DNA from: Pyronema omphalodes
Lineage: Eukaryota > Ascomycota > Pezizomycetes > Pezizales > Pyronemataceae
Direction: 5' to 3'
Length of the DNA: 64,000 bases
Assembly (NCBI GenBank): GCA_024516155.1
Contig: JAJJXM010000056.1
Span: forward strand, 372,001-436,000
Within the stretch, counting starts at the first letter, position 1; every line of letters starts with the position of its first letter. Positions 23,731-35,260 of the stretch are shown in pieces. A program made the translations under genes and the position numbers. The notes below the pieces were generated by a model that was given only the letters and a program-made list of their open reading frames with translations, did not search any database and had not been told where the DNA came from.

Positions 23731-24204
23731 GGACCAAGCAGTATATCTCAAGCAGTATATATCGCACCGTAGCAACTCAAAACCTAGAATCTCGCAGCAT
23801 ATGTATGTAGGCTTCATTAAACCATCCCAAACCAAAGTTTCCAAAATCCATCATAATCCATCATCCTCTTTATATATTTATTACATATACCTATTTTCCT
23901 CCAGTACAGTAAAACAAAAGAGAAAAGAGATGGAACAAGGAGCCAGCCAAAAGCCTGAGCCAGCAAAAAGCACGAGTCAGCACGAGCCAGCAGGAGCCAG
24001 CAGGAGCCGCAACAAGGAGTCATCAAAAAGCAGGAGTCATCAAAAAGCCTGAGGCAGCAAGAAGCAGGAATCAGCAGGAATCAGCACGAGCCAGCAGGAG
24101 TCGCAACAAGGAGCCAGCCAAAAGCCTGAGCCAGCAAGAATCACCGAACAACAATCACTGAACAAGGAAAAGGCAGAAAGGAGAAAAGAAAAAAAAAAGA
24201 ATAA

Positions 24205-24285
24205 CGACGTCGACAGGACTCGAACCTGCGCACGCGAACGTAAGAGATTTCTAATCTCTCTCCTTAACCACTCGGACACAACGCC
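24205..24285 (-). tRNA. tRNA-Ser (anticodon AGA), variant isodecoder, second copy
   Basis: Over 81 bases this is identical to the tRNA at 3702-3782, in opposite orientation, including the two covarying pairs that differ from the copy at 42993. The anticodon stem-loop and B box are intact. A long T run follows on its strand (ending near 24190), a good RNA polymerase III terminator. The flanks share only ATAATAA before the gene and a TATTC/CATTC-plus-T-run after it, so a large segmental duplication is not evident. Confidence 0.93.
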
Positions 24286-24948
24286 TTATTATATTACCTT
24301 ATATCTCTTACTTCGTACAATACCATGTAACTATGGTTGCCATGAATTATCATGTGTTATCATGTGTCATCATTCGTCCTGTTACTTAACCTTTACCACG
24401 AATAATTCAATTGTAGATGTAATCAACGAAGACTTCATCGTTTCATCATTTCATAATTTCATTATTTCATCGTTTCATCGTTTATCCTACAAACAAAAGC
24501 ATATTCCAAAAAAAGAAAAAAAAAACTGAAGTATCATTACAAACGCTGAAATAAGAAAGTTCTCATACATAACCACCCAATCAAGTAAGTAAGTAAGTAT
24601 CGAATCAGCCAATAAATCAAGTAAGTAAGCATCAAATCAAGTAAGTAAGCATAAAATCATCATTCCTCAAAAACAAAAACAAAAAACAAAAAGATCTTAA
24701 CTGCCTACCTAGCTACAAAACTCACAAAAACAAACACTCACTCAACATAACACAAAAAACAACACAAACACAAAAAACAACACTATCAACAAAACAAACA
24801 CAACAAAAACAAAAACAACACAAAAAAAAAAATCGCAACAAGATTCGTTAAAGAAAAAAAAACAATATATAACATAAAAAAACATAAAAACCATAACCCC
24901 CAAAAATCCACCACCAAGAACTCAGCACCAAGAACCCTACTGCTACTG
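24286..24948. other. AT-rich spacer
   Basis: A- and C-rich on the plus strand with AAGTAAGTAAGTA and AACACAAAAAACA type short repeats. No gene seen. Confidence 0.5.
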
Positions 24949-25500
24949 CTAATCAATAGTCCAAATACTTTGTTCCAACGCAGAAAATTCTAGGGTACTA
25001 AAAGGCGTAATCGACATCTCAGACATAGCAGTAACGGGCGGGGAAAACTCAGAGGCAGAGGTAGCGGTAGCTGCGGGTGCGGGTGCGGGCGTGAATATAG
25101 AGGTAGACGTAGACATGGACGTGGGCGTGAACATAGACGTAGAAGTAGAAAAACCCCGAGCAGGTAATTCCGATGGCATAACAGAAGCAGCGGCAGAAAC
25201 AGGAGAATTACGAAGCGGGGAGGATGAAACCATAGAGTTGATGGGATTATTCAGTTTCTGGTATGGATTGGAAGGTGGTTGTTTTTCGGGGTTGGGTGGT
25301 GGATGTGTTGGCGCCGGTTTTGTTTTTATGATTGGTGGTGGTTTTGGTGCTGCTACTGCTGCTGGTGATGATGATGATGGCGATGGTGATGACTTCGGTT
25401 CCGCGCTTAGCTCGACACCTGTTTTTGATACACCCGCTCCCGCATCCCTCCAGACACCCACGCCCACACCCCCCTCCTGTCTTCGGCGCCACAGGGATTC
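24949..25500 (-). other. 183-codon open frame in phase with and directly after the MVP1 stop
   Basis: The frame resumes immediately after the TAG ending MVP1 and stays open for 183 codons to a TAG at 24949. It encodes a Ser/Pro/Thr-rich segment (for example STSTSMFTPTSMSTSTSIF) with a mixed-composition end, EFSALEQSIWTID. It lacks a clear ATG near its beginning. It may be a readthrough extension of Mvp1, an exon joined by unrecognised splicing, a separate small gene starting at an internal Met, or a stop-poor 3' UTR. Other frames here are also long, which weakens the case. Confidence 0.25.
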
Positions 25501-28001
25501 CTACTCCCCCGTTGGCATCCCCTCCACCTCCTGCTGCAAGCCCCTCCAACCCTCCGCCTGCAACTCCGCATACTTGACTCTCTCCGTACTCCAATCCTGG
25601 TGAAGTTTACTAACATGATATTGACTTCCCTGAAAGAAGACCAATTCATCTCTAACACATTCCCTAATCAATATTCCCCTGACTCTCTGTCTTTCAATAT
25701 CCTCCAAATCCTTCTTAATAGCCTCTTCAACCTTCTCCACTTCTCCGGGCTTCTTAAGTTCCTGGGGTTTATTTCTTAAGACCTCTAGCTTTTTCTTGTT
25801 GTTTTCGATTCGCTTTTGTAATGTGGGGATAGTGTTGCCTGCTAGACGGTCATAGCGCTCGAATAACTCCCGCATTGATACCAATGTATCCCGTTGCCTC
25901 TTGAGGTCTTCCAATACTCCGCAATCCCAGGCTTTCGCTTCATCTTCTAGCAAGGCACGGGATTGGTTAAGGCTTTTAGCAACCGCAGTTAATCCGTCAT
26001 TAAGCATAGGAATATCGCCAGTATCCACAGCATAAGTCGCCTCGGAGGCATCAGTGAGGCTACTTAGACAGCTTGCAAACCTTCCATAATCCGCTGCAAT
26101 ACCCTCATGTCGTTTCTCCAATCTATCAACCAATTGACAAAGCTGAATATAAATTTCAGCAGACTTTCTTAATCCGCTTCTTACAGTTTCGAAAGTCTCT
26201 GTAAGATCTCTTGGGAGTGAGGCTTCAAGATCCGCGGGTAGAGATCGGTTTGCAAATTCATCGACGACGGAGAAGGTAGCTTGCTTGCGCCAGACTGAAA
26301 GCTCAGTGGGAACGGTGAGGAACATGATTACTAGCTGCTCTTGGGAGAGCGTAGGATGCCGCACGAGGGCGTTAACGAAACGGTGGAGGCCCCGGCGCCG
26401 GCGCTCAAGGAAGGCGGTGTCGGCTAGGTGGTGGCCGTTAACTATGTACAAAAGGGAGAACCAGTGAGTTGGAGCTGCATGGGGAGGCGGGATAGCTTAC
26501 CTGCAAGACGCTTTGGAGGTAACAAGGGGAGAGCGCGGAAGGGGTATCGTTTATGGAGACAATCGAGAAGCCTGTAGTCTGGAAGTTAGTTATGCTGCGC
26601 GCACTGAGCTGAGGTGTTTGGGAGCTTACCAGACAAAGTCGCTGTATCTGCGCACAACTCTACTTCCTCGGCGCGCAGAGGTGATTTGGTAATTGCGATG
26701 CTGGAACATAAACATTCCCTCCTTTTCAGGAAGGATGTTTACAACAACATGCTCCTCCGGCGCCTTCATCGCAGCCTTAATCCTTTCAATTCCCGAAGCA
26801 CCGAGTCCATTCGGAGTCGTGTGGTCGCTACCGTTTACACGGTTTCCACCGAGACCACCGAAGCTTCCATGACGAGCGCCGAGACCGACATGTTCATTGA
26901 AGCCGCTACCTAGTATACTCTGAGTATAGATATCGGTTCCGAATCCTTGTTGACCGCCAAAGGCGTCTGTTCCCCATGTGCTAGAAACCGAAGTTCGGGC
27001 GGCGTTGTTGTTTCGGAGCGCGGCGTGAAGGTCATCGGGTTCATGTTCGTCGAGGTCTTCTTCGGTGTGACGGTCTAGAGATCCGTCGAGAGTGGAAAAG
27101 TTATCGGTGTGTTGCTGAGGTGGCGAAGACATACTGGGTGCGGCTTGAGGGGATGTTACAGCGGCGGTGTTTGTAGTGCTCTGGTGTGCTCCCCAAGGAT
27201 CATCAACACTTGATGAAAACAAAGCTGCGGCATTGTGTGCGCGTACCGGTGCAGTACTAATAGGGGTGGACGGCTGGTTGCGTGATACAAAGGCAGGCTT
27301 ATCCGCGGTAGGACTCTTTGGAGACTGCGGATCCTCGGCGGGAGGAGTCGTCGGGTTCCCGTTTTGTTGATATGGTTGCAGAGGCGGCGCAAGCCCCTTT
27401 AGTCGCGGTACAGGCAGATCTACACAAAAAGTAATAATATTTTAGTGAATCCGCCTTTATATCTACACCTTCAAAACAAGATGCTCTTTTTTTCTTCAAA
27501 TCGGGTAAACTCACGAGACCTCCTAACATCAACAGAATCCACGCCAATATCAAGTTCGCCCTCCTGAACCAAGCCGGCCATGGCAAGTAAACACCAAACC
27601 TCACCTCTTCCCACAAGATCTTTTTTCCCAACCACAACATCCCAAATTTTGGATCTCTCCTCTCCAAAGACCTCCGCTTCATCTAGAACTTTATCAGTGG
27701 CGCCTCTCGCCTCGACCTTCCCATCTGCGCCATCACCGAATTCCGACAGCAATTTTTCATAAACCGAATAGTATTCTCTAGGAATTTCCGCATTTTCCTC
27801 AGTCAATAAGCTTTTCACAACATCTCCCAAGCTCTGGTTCCTGTTATGTTTCGGAATATTGTTATGAAGTCGACTACTAGGACTTGTTGCTCCTGCCCAT
27901 GCTCCGTTGTCTCCTCCATTATCATCATCCCCGAATATTCCCGGTTCGCCGGAAAATAATAAACTCCGAGATCCTGGTGGTGAATCGCCGAATAATGACA
28001 T
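25501..28001 (-). CDS. MVP1: Sorting nexin Mvp1 (PX-BAR, SNX8-like)
   Basis: Exons on the minus strand, 28001-27515, 27419-26630, 26571-26501 and 26441-25501, encode 762 residues. The N-terminal 380 residues are acidic and disordered, starting MSLFGDSPPG, with an early conserved helical segment (REYYSVYEKLL...VWCLLAMAGLVQEGELDIG). A PX domain spans about 384-500, with the phosphoinositide-binding RRYSDF, PLLPPKRL and a basic RRRRGLHRFVNAL helix. A C-terminal BAR-type coiled coil follows (about 530-762). Mvp1 acts on endosomes in retrograde sorting and membrane-tubule scission, parallel to retromer. The length suits filamentous-fungal orthologues, longer than yeast's because of the N-terminal region. 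A small 71-base third exon lies inside the PX domain. The stop is followed by a long in-phase open frame, described separately. Confidence 0.92.
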
Positions 28002-29552
28002 TTTGTACGTTTGTTATGGTATCAATGGCGCTGCTTGACAAAGTCTGGCAAGGTCCGACAAGGTCTGACAAAGTTCGACAAAGTTGGCAAAATCCAAGTC
28101 TAACAAAACCCAATAACAAAAAACCTATCAACAAAGTGTAACAAAGTTCTTGGTACACTGTAACGCAGCGCGGTATTGCGCGATGTGATATAGTCTGTCG
28201 GTACAACAGTATATAGTTCCCAACCGAAACACCAGAATCCACCTGTATATCTTCGGTATCTTCAATATCTTCGGTATCTTCGGTACGTATGCGTATTCGA
28301 GACCCGAGATGACAGGCGGCGTCTTAATTCCAGTCTATGCGAAGAGCTAGACGAAGTATGGACGAAGTATGGAGCGGCGTATGGAGCGGCGTATGGACGA
28401 AGTATGGTATGTATAGTATACGAAATCGAGTAAATCCAAGTCGGCTTCTGCTATTCGACGCGGCAATTCAGCAGTCTGAAGGTAGGTAGTCGTGATCGTG
28501 ATCGTAGTAATCGTAGTAATCGTAGCAATCGTAGCCGTAATCGTAGCCGTAGTCGTGATCGTATCCGTAGCAGCCGTAGCAGAAGCCACAGCGTATTATT
28601 CGATAACCCAAATTTCGCCCTGTTGGCAGCAGCAGTTATGGTAGCAGCGGCGATGGCAGCGGCGATGGCAGTGGCGGATAGGTAAGTAAGTAAGTAAGTA
28701 AGTAAAGCAGTGTTATGCGTAGTAGGTGGTAGGTGGTAGGTGGTAGGTAGTAGGTAGTAGGTAGTAAGTTATGATTTCCGAGTGAGGAGTAAATCGGGTG
28801 GAGGTGATAGCGGCGGAGGCGGCGGTGGTGGTGGTGGTTGTAGTGGTGGTTGTAGTGGTGGTGGTGGTCAACACAACCTTTACTTTCCTCTAGAGAGAGG
28901 GGGGGGGGGGGGGGGGGGGGGTTAGTAGACTTGTAGACTTGTAGACTTGCAGTTATGACGCAGTAGCAGTAGTAGCGGTGGGGACTGGGGACTGGGGACT
29001 GGGGACAGCTATGGTGCTGGTGCTTGGTGCTGGTGCTATGCTACGCCTATGCTATGTGCTATGCTACGGGGAGTAGGTGGTTGTGGTTCGTGGTTGTGAT
29101 ATTGGTTCGTGGTTTTGGTTGCTGTGTGGTTGCTGTGTGATGGTGGCGGTTATGCAGAGGATGAGCAGAACAGAGCCCGCAGAGGAATCAGCGCAGAGCA
29201 GAGCCCGCAGAGCAGAGCCCGCAGAACAGAGCAAAGCCGACTCCCAGAGATGACATCTACACCTTCAAACCTTAAAACCCCGAAACCTTGAAACCTCGAA
29301 ACCTAGAACCCTTTCAATTGAAACGAACTTTCATCAAGTCCCCATCCTCTCATCAAGTCCCCATCCCCTCATTAACTCCCCTAAAAACAAAAACAGAAAC
29401 CGATGAACCATCCTCTTCCGTTTCCGCATCCCAAACCATACCATACCGTAACGGCGTAACAACCAACCACCAACCAGCAGCCCAATCCAACGCAGCTGCT
29501 CAGCTGCTCAGTTGCTCAGTTGCTCCGGAACTTAGCTAACATACATAGACTA
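28002..29552. other. Spacer upstream of MVP1, microsatellite-rich
   Basis: Contains imperfect GACAAGGTCTGACAAAG repeats (28035-28090) near the presumed MVP1 promoter, CGTAGTAATCGTAG-type repeats (28490-28560), GTAA repeats (28682-28703), GTAGGTG repeats and a 23-base G run at 28899-28921. No gene supported. Confidence 0.5.
28899..28921. repeat. 23-base G homopolymer
   Basis: The longest pure G/C homopolymer in the window, preceded by GAGAGA. Prone to slippage and sequencing error. Confidence 0.9.
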
Positions 29553-29918
29553 CAGTCGACTCGGGTTATAAGGGTACTATCTATAAGAATACCCACTGTA
29601 GAAGGGTACCTGCCGCGGTCCCGACGGTTTTTGTATGGGAATTAAGGGTATCACAGTGTACTAGAATATCCTTATGAAAATGCCGAAAATTTGTATGGTA
29701 CCCTTATACAGTGGGGCAGCTGGTGATGTGGCTATAGTACAATTTGTGTGGCTATGGTGCAATTTGTGTGGCGCTAGGACTCCACTTACCTCCGCACTAC
29801 CCCGACTCTGTGCATCTCGATCAATCACTCGTGCCAAGCCTCTCGGTCTTTAAGAATATACATCATATAAGGGTAGACCCTTTCGGTCCCGGCGTACCCT
29901 TATAGACCGAGTCGACTG
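29553..29918. mobile_element. MITE-like element with terminal inverted repeats and TA target duplication
   Basis: A 366-bp unit begins CAGTCGACTCGG and ends with its exact reverse complement, CCGAGTCGACTG. The inverted ends extend imperfectly inward through a shared TATAAGGGTAC block. TA dinucleotides flank both sides (29551-29552 and 29919-29920), the signature of Tc1/mariner or pogo (Fot1-like) transposition. Further ATAAGGGTA motifs occur in both orientations inside, including CATATAAGGGTAGACCC near the right end. There is no coding capacity, so it would depend on a transposase elsewhere. The ends still match perfectly over 12 bases, suggesting limited decay. Confidence 0.8.
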
Positions 29919-32365
29919 TATTAGACTATTAGACTATTAGACTATGAAGCGAAGCGAGATGTTCCCCCTCTTCCCCCCAAACCCCCCAAACCCCCCAAAC
30001 CCCGCCTTGTACTGCCTTGTACTGCACCGTTGGAACTTGCACCGTTGGAACTGTTTATAACCTGCGCCATGGGATGTGTACTGTACGAACCACGAGAACC
30101 ACGAGAACCATGGGAACCATGAATCATATAAACCATATAAACCATGAATCATATAAACCATAGGAGCCATATAAACCCTATAAACCCTTCCAAAATTCAT
30201 AATTCAAAATTCAAAATTTAAAACGCAAAATTCAAAATTTAAATCCCTTCACCATACCCCTCCTTCCTCATACCCTCCCCTCCCGTCCTGGCTCCCCTCA
30301 CTCCCCTCACTCCCGTCCTGGATCCCCTCCCCCCCTCCCCCCTCCCCCCTCGCTCCCCTCCCGTCCTCCCCTCCTCATACCCCCCCCCCCCCCCCCTCAC
30401 TCCCCTCCCCTCACCCCCTCTATCTACATATCCTATCCAATCCTATCTAATCCAATCCAATCCGAAACATATTTTTCTGTATGTAGCATTTCTGTAGAAT
30501 TTGTGTTGTGCTATATACTGCATATACTGCATAAATACTGCATATGCAACCTGCGATCACGTACCTGCGATCACGTACCTTGGTCCTTGGGCATTTTGGG
30601 CACCTACCTTGGGCACTTTGGGATTTTGAGCATTTTGGGCATTTTGGGCACTTACCATACTTATACTTCTAGCTACTGTTTCCTGGCTACTGCTGTTTTC
30701 TGGCTACTGCTGTTTTCTAGTTAATGCTGTTTCCTAGTTATGGATGGTAGAGTGTTGCTACTGTTTCCTAGCTATGTATGGTAGAGTGTAGCTATTGTTT
30801 CCTGGCTACTGTTTCCTTGCTGCTGTTTCCTGGCTACTGTTTCCTAGCTATGTATGGTAAAGTGTTGCTATGTATGGTAGTTAATGCTGTTTCCTAGCTA
30901 CTGTTTCCTAGCTACTGTTTCCTAGCTACATACAGAGCACCTGGATAGCACCTGGATAGCACCTGGATGGAATGATAGAATGATAGGATGATAGTTGATT
31001 CTGGGTTTGGTGTTTATTTTGGTGTTTATTTTGGTGTTTATTTTGGGGTTTATCTTGTTATTGGGATGTTGGGATTTTGGGATTGTTTTAAGAGGGTGGA
31101 TAGATGGGGTGGATGTTCATAGGGTATATGGATAAGATATGACGGTATGGTATGGTATGGTATGATGGTATGGTATGGTATATAACTCCTCATTCTCCTT
31201 TCCTTCTCTTCTCTTTTCTCTGTTTCTTTTCTCTTTTCTCTTCTCTGTTTCTTTTCTCTGTGCTTAATCCTCTGTGCTTAATTCTCTGTGTTTAATTCTC
31301 TATCTTCTTTTCCCTATGTTCTCTGCTCTGTTTCCTTGTGCATACTCCATACACCATTCCCCATACTCCATACCCCATTTCCGATTCTCCATACTCCATA
31401 CCCCAATTCTCCATTCTCTGTTCTGTTTCTTTTTCTCCATTCCGTCCACCCTACCCGTCCACCCCGATCCTAAGAAACCAAAACAAAACAATAGCGTCCT
31501 TAAAAACGTCCAAAAAACATCCTCAAAAATAAATTTCCTATAACAACCCATCCATCCCATGCCCATGAAAACAAAGGGAAAAGCTAGATAGAGATAAAGA
31601 TAAAGATAAAGCTTCAAAAAGAATTTCAGAATCCAATTTCAATCCATGTTCAATCCAGTCTCAATTCAATTCCAATTCCAGTCTCAATCAAATCCAATTT
31701 CAATTTCAACCCACTCCACACCCCATCCAATCCCATCCAATCCTATCCCATCCCATCCCATCCCATCCCATCCAATCCAATCCAAAAAAAAAAAAAAAAT
31801 CCAAATCCAATTTCAAAAAGTTCAAAAAATAACCCCAACCACAAAAAAAAAAAAAGAAAAAGAAAAAAAAAAGAAAAAAGATTTCCAAGCCCAGCTTTCA
31901 TATCAAGAAACAGAAAAAAAAGTCAAAAGTTCAAAAGGTCCAAATTCAGAACTCAAAAATCAAGTCAAAATCCAAGTCAAAACTCAAAATTCAAAAATCA
32001 AGTCAAAGAAAAAAAAGAAGAAAAAAAAAACTCCGCGCGAAATCCATAATCAACCAAAGCAGTGAGAAGTAAGGAAGCAAGTGAGATATCAAAAGCATCA
32101 GCAATCAGCAATCAGCAGAAATTTCAAAACAGACTCAAAAAAACTTCAAAAAAACTCAAAAAGCTTCGAAAGGCTTCAAAAAGGCTTCAAAAAAACCGAC
32201 TTCAAAAAAAAAAAAAGCGATTTCAAAAAAACTTAAAAACTCCGCTTACACCTATAACTATAACTATAACTTTCACAGATCCGATAACTATAACTATACG
32301 AGCCATAACTATGTGAGCTATAACGATAACGATAACGATAACGATAACCATAACCAACACTACAA
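29919..32365. other. Low-complexity spacer downstream of STE50
   Basis: No gene. Holds CCATATAAA-type repeats (30110-30180), CTCCCCTC tracts with a 17-base C run (30380-30396), a degenerate array of GCTACTGTTTCCTAGCTA-like units (30640-30935), TATGG repeats (31140-31180), CCCAT repeats (31740-31775), A-rich tracts (31780-32230) and AACTATAACTATAAC/CGATAA repeats (32245-32350). Open frames here are translated repeats. Confidence 0.6.
30640..30935. repeat. Degenerate tandem array of GCTACTGTTTCCTAG-like units
   Basis: About a dozen imperfect copies of a 15- to 20-base unit containing TTTCCTAGCTA or TTTCCTGGCTACTG, partly separated by GTATGGTAGAGTGTTGCTA. Divergence between units indicates an older array than the two minisatellites at 22.7 and 23.0 kb. 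Confidence 0.65.
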
Positions 32366-33906
32366 CTATAAAACACCACCAGGAACCTGAATACCACCAC
32401 CAGTATCTGCACCACCAGCATTTCTCCTTAACATAAACATTGGTTTTCTCCCCTCCCTATCCAGCTGCTTAAACAAAATAAGTGGTTTTTCCTCGAGGCC
32501 AAGACAACGTTCCTGATCACCATGTACGATATATAAAGCATATTGTCTCCAATCTGCTTGGATATTATACCGTTTAAGTGCTGCTGGTAAAACTTTTCTG
32601 CAAGGATCTTCCATCGAAACTCTAAAACTTTTGAAAATATCCGGTTCACTACTTCCACCTCCTCCTCCTGATCCCGATGATGCCCCGCCCCCTCCTCCTC
32701 CCCCACTTGATCCCCCCCGTTCATCATCTGCATAATGTGGTGTTCGTGGGGTTTGTCGATCTGGTCTTTCTCGGTTATCTCTTCTGTCATCCCGACCCCG
32801 TGAGGAAGGACCAAGCGATGCATGCGGATTGTATGGGTTATGATGTAATGGTGGAGCGGCAGGTGATGTAGGTGAAGGGTGACCACGCATATCATCCATT
32901 GGTGGGGGAAGGATAGGTTGACTTATTGTCATGCCGCCATTTACGCTAGTTGGGATTTGTTCAGGGTACTCGTGCATAGTTGGAGGATAAGTCGGGGAGG
33001 CATTTTTCGGGGTACCAAGGATAAGTTTCTTCATTGAAAACTTTCTCGATAATCCCTTGCCTGACATTGGTGCTGGTTGAAGTAGTGATGAGCTAACTGG
33101 TGGCGTATTTGATTCCTGTGTCTCCCTCATATTCAAGTCGTCATCCCGTCCACTGCTGAATTCTCCATTTAATGGTGGAAGCTCTTGATTCTTGTTCTTA
33201 ACCATTCTCCATACTGGTAGTAGGTCGTTTCGTAATCGTGCCATGGCCTCATATAAGGCTTGAATATGCGACTCGGCTTCGAGTATCCGTGCGTCCCTCT
33301 TCTTTACGATTCCAATTAACCTTTGGACGTCCTCCTGCGTAGCAACCTTGTTCTGTTCGTTTTCATCACAAGCTATAATCATTAAATGTCAGTCAATGCC
33401 CATAGTAAATAAAGCTTCCAAAGTCAATATAAAGCTTATCTGTACGTACTTGCTGGTATGTAGTCGTCCGGATCAAACGGAACGTCATGTGCAGTCTTGA
33501 CATTGTAGACGTATTTTAATATTGACAGGCGATGGCCCACGCTGGTGACGCCCAACTCCCGCAACTCCTCCTGGTTAAGTCTTATTAGAGCCTCACCATC
33601 AATATCATTATCTGCAGATCGTAACCACACCAAAGTTAGCCTTCAGCCTCAAGTCATATGCAACACATGCGGATCTCACTAACCTAGGAGAGCATCATGG
33701 TATTTCCCGAAACCCAAAGAGTTCATCCAGCTTGCTACACCCTCCGTATCCCACTCCGAGATAATCCCATCCGGCATACCATCCCCCTCCAATCTATGTT
33801 CCCATGTTGTCGGAGTTGGCTGCTGACTTCCATACCGGTCGTCCCTCCAATCTGCCCGATCCGGCGATCTCAAAGGTAACCCGTCACTTAAGCTCGGTGA
33901 TTCCAT
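32366..33906 (-). CDS. STE50: Ste50-like MAPK cascade adaptor (SAM and RA domains)
   Basis: Exons on the minus strand are 33906-33684, 33611-33450 and 33372-32366. Counted from the first available ATG they give 463 residues. A SAM domain (about 51-112) reads EWDTEGVASWMNSLGF through LRELGVTSVGHRLSILKYV. A heptad-rich helix follows (VQRLIGIVKKRDARILEAES), then Pro/Ser-rich and Gly-rich linkers, and a Ras-association domain near the C terminus (IFKSFRVSMEDPCRKVL through KPMFMLRR). The family links Cdc42 and upstream sensors to the Ste11 MAPKKK in mating, filamentation and osmotic signalling. The reading frame continues upstream of this ATG for over 90 codons (to at least 34176), but no ATG exists there. 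The longer form would need a non-AUG start or a distant 5' exon. Confidence 0.88.
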
Positions 33907-35244
33907 CGTATCGTCAAGTTGCAGCTCGGGCAGCTGAGGAGGGCCCTCGCTGTAATCGCGCGCGGGGGATAATGGTGAATGGAGAGCAACGGGTTGGAGG
34001 GGTTCAATATAGCTCTCGTGGCTGCCTGCACCGGCGCCAGCGGACCCCGGGGGTGAAGCCTTCGAATGATAGCTGTTGTGACCCACTGACACGGCGTCCC
34101 ACGACGATATGGAATGGGCGTCGTTGTCGCTGTCGTACAAGCGAGAGAGGCGACGGTTATCCAGTCTTGAATCCACTTTGGCGGCGGTTATAGGCGACTG
34201 GGGGAGAAGGTGTAGTGAAGATAGTGGCGGGTGGGGAGCGAAACCGACAACTGAAAAGGAGAAGAAATCCTCGTTATCTCACTATCGTATTGTGGTCGTA
34301 CTTATCTAATGGTAGGTATTTCCGGATGGGATTAGAAGAAACAGGCAGCGGCAGATGTGGCTTGTGGGAGTATGCGGTTATATAACACCAAAATAGTGAT
34401 AGCGGCAACGACAACAGGTGGAGAAGTTGTTTGGTGGTAGGGAGCTACTCCTCAACTCTATACACTTTTGCAGAGAGTTATGTATGGAAGGGTCGCAGCG
34501 GACGGGCCGACGGACGCAATGGTTGGCGGGATCGGAGACCTCAGTCGCAATGTTATGCAGGAGTTTGCAGAGTTGTACACGAGCGGGGAGATGGGTGGTG
34601 GAAGTAGTTGGGCGGGAAGCGAAGTATGTCGTGTGTGAGCACGGTAATATTGTGCTGCTTGCTGCTACTGCGAGGATGGTGGTAGGATGCGTGGCGTGGG
34701 GAGAGCTGTGGTAGATGGAGGTGCACTGCTGGTTGTGTATGGATGAAGGCGATATGCGATCAGGAACCAGGAGTGGATGGGGCGCTGGCTGGTACGGACG
34801 AGGTGCTGCTTGGTGATGATGATGAAAGAAGTGGGTTGGTTGAGGGTTGAGGGTTGGTGGTGGTGGTGCTGGTGGTGGGAGTGGTGGGGAGAATGGGGGG
34901 CGGAGGTGGGCGACTCTTTCTGGGGAGACGAGGTATAATAACGTTCCAGTTGTACAGAGAGGGGAGTTTTGGCGAAATGGGAGCGTTAAGCTGGGACGGG
35001 GCGGAGGTTCGGTGCTCTCGGACTTCTGACGATGCTGTCAGTCTTGATGGAGTTCAGGTGAATGGGATGGTTGATTCGGGGCGGTGAGGCGCAGTTGCGT
35101 GTGTCGCTTTGCTTGCTTGCTGCTCGTGGAGTAGTGGTTGCGCTGCTACTGCTGGGTTTGCTTTGCTGAAGCCGGGCCAGGTGTGGAGGTGTTAGCGATC
35201 TGTATGGATTTACCGCTGCCCGCTGAGCTGAGCGGCCCCTACCA
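33907..35244 (-). promoter_or_regulatory. AUG-free region upstream of STE50, probable long 5' leader
   Basis: Read on the minus strand, 1,338 consecutive bases contain no ATG in any frame; the plus strand of the same stretch has many. I checked it line by line for CAT on the plus strand. Such depletion is expected for a transcribed leader that ribosomes scan, and would place the start site near or beyond 35.2 kb. The part nearest the gene (33907 to about 34280) is an open frame in phase with Ste50. Confidence 0.5.
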
Positions 35245-35251
35245 CATGCGA

Positions 35252-35260
35252 TATAAAAGG
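35252..35260 (+). promoter_or_regulatory. TATA-like box, plus strand
   Basis: TATAAAAGG is followed about 10 bases later by ACCACCAATCAATC and then a CA-rich segment. No known gene follows within 1.6 kb, only short frames. Because the first minus-strand ATG also lies here, a bidirectional start region shared with STE50 is possible. Confidence 0.35.

Larger units (their letters stand above)
21911..24204. other. Spacer between convergent genes, rich in tandem repeats
   Basis: Between the 3' ends of the AmdX-like gene and MVP1. Besides the arrays listed separately it contains CCTTA repeats (21995-22035), GGATTTTT repeats (22090-22145), GTTTATGTTTATG repeats (22375-22430) and an imperfect AGCCAGCAGGAG-type array (23940-24140). 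No gene is supported. Confidence 0.5.

Noticed and set aside
31646..32316. Lys-rich plus-strand frames
   Set aside because: A-rich low-complexity tracts; no start context, splice sites or family resemblance.
34174..34176. GTG at 34176 as the definite Ste50 start
   Set aside because: Fungal nuclear genes nearly always start at ATG; kept only as an alternative because the upstream frame is open but ATG-free.
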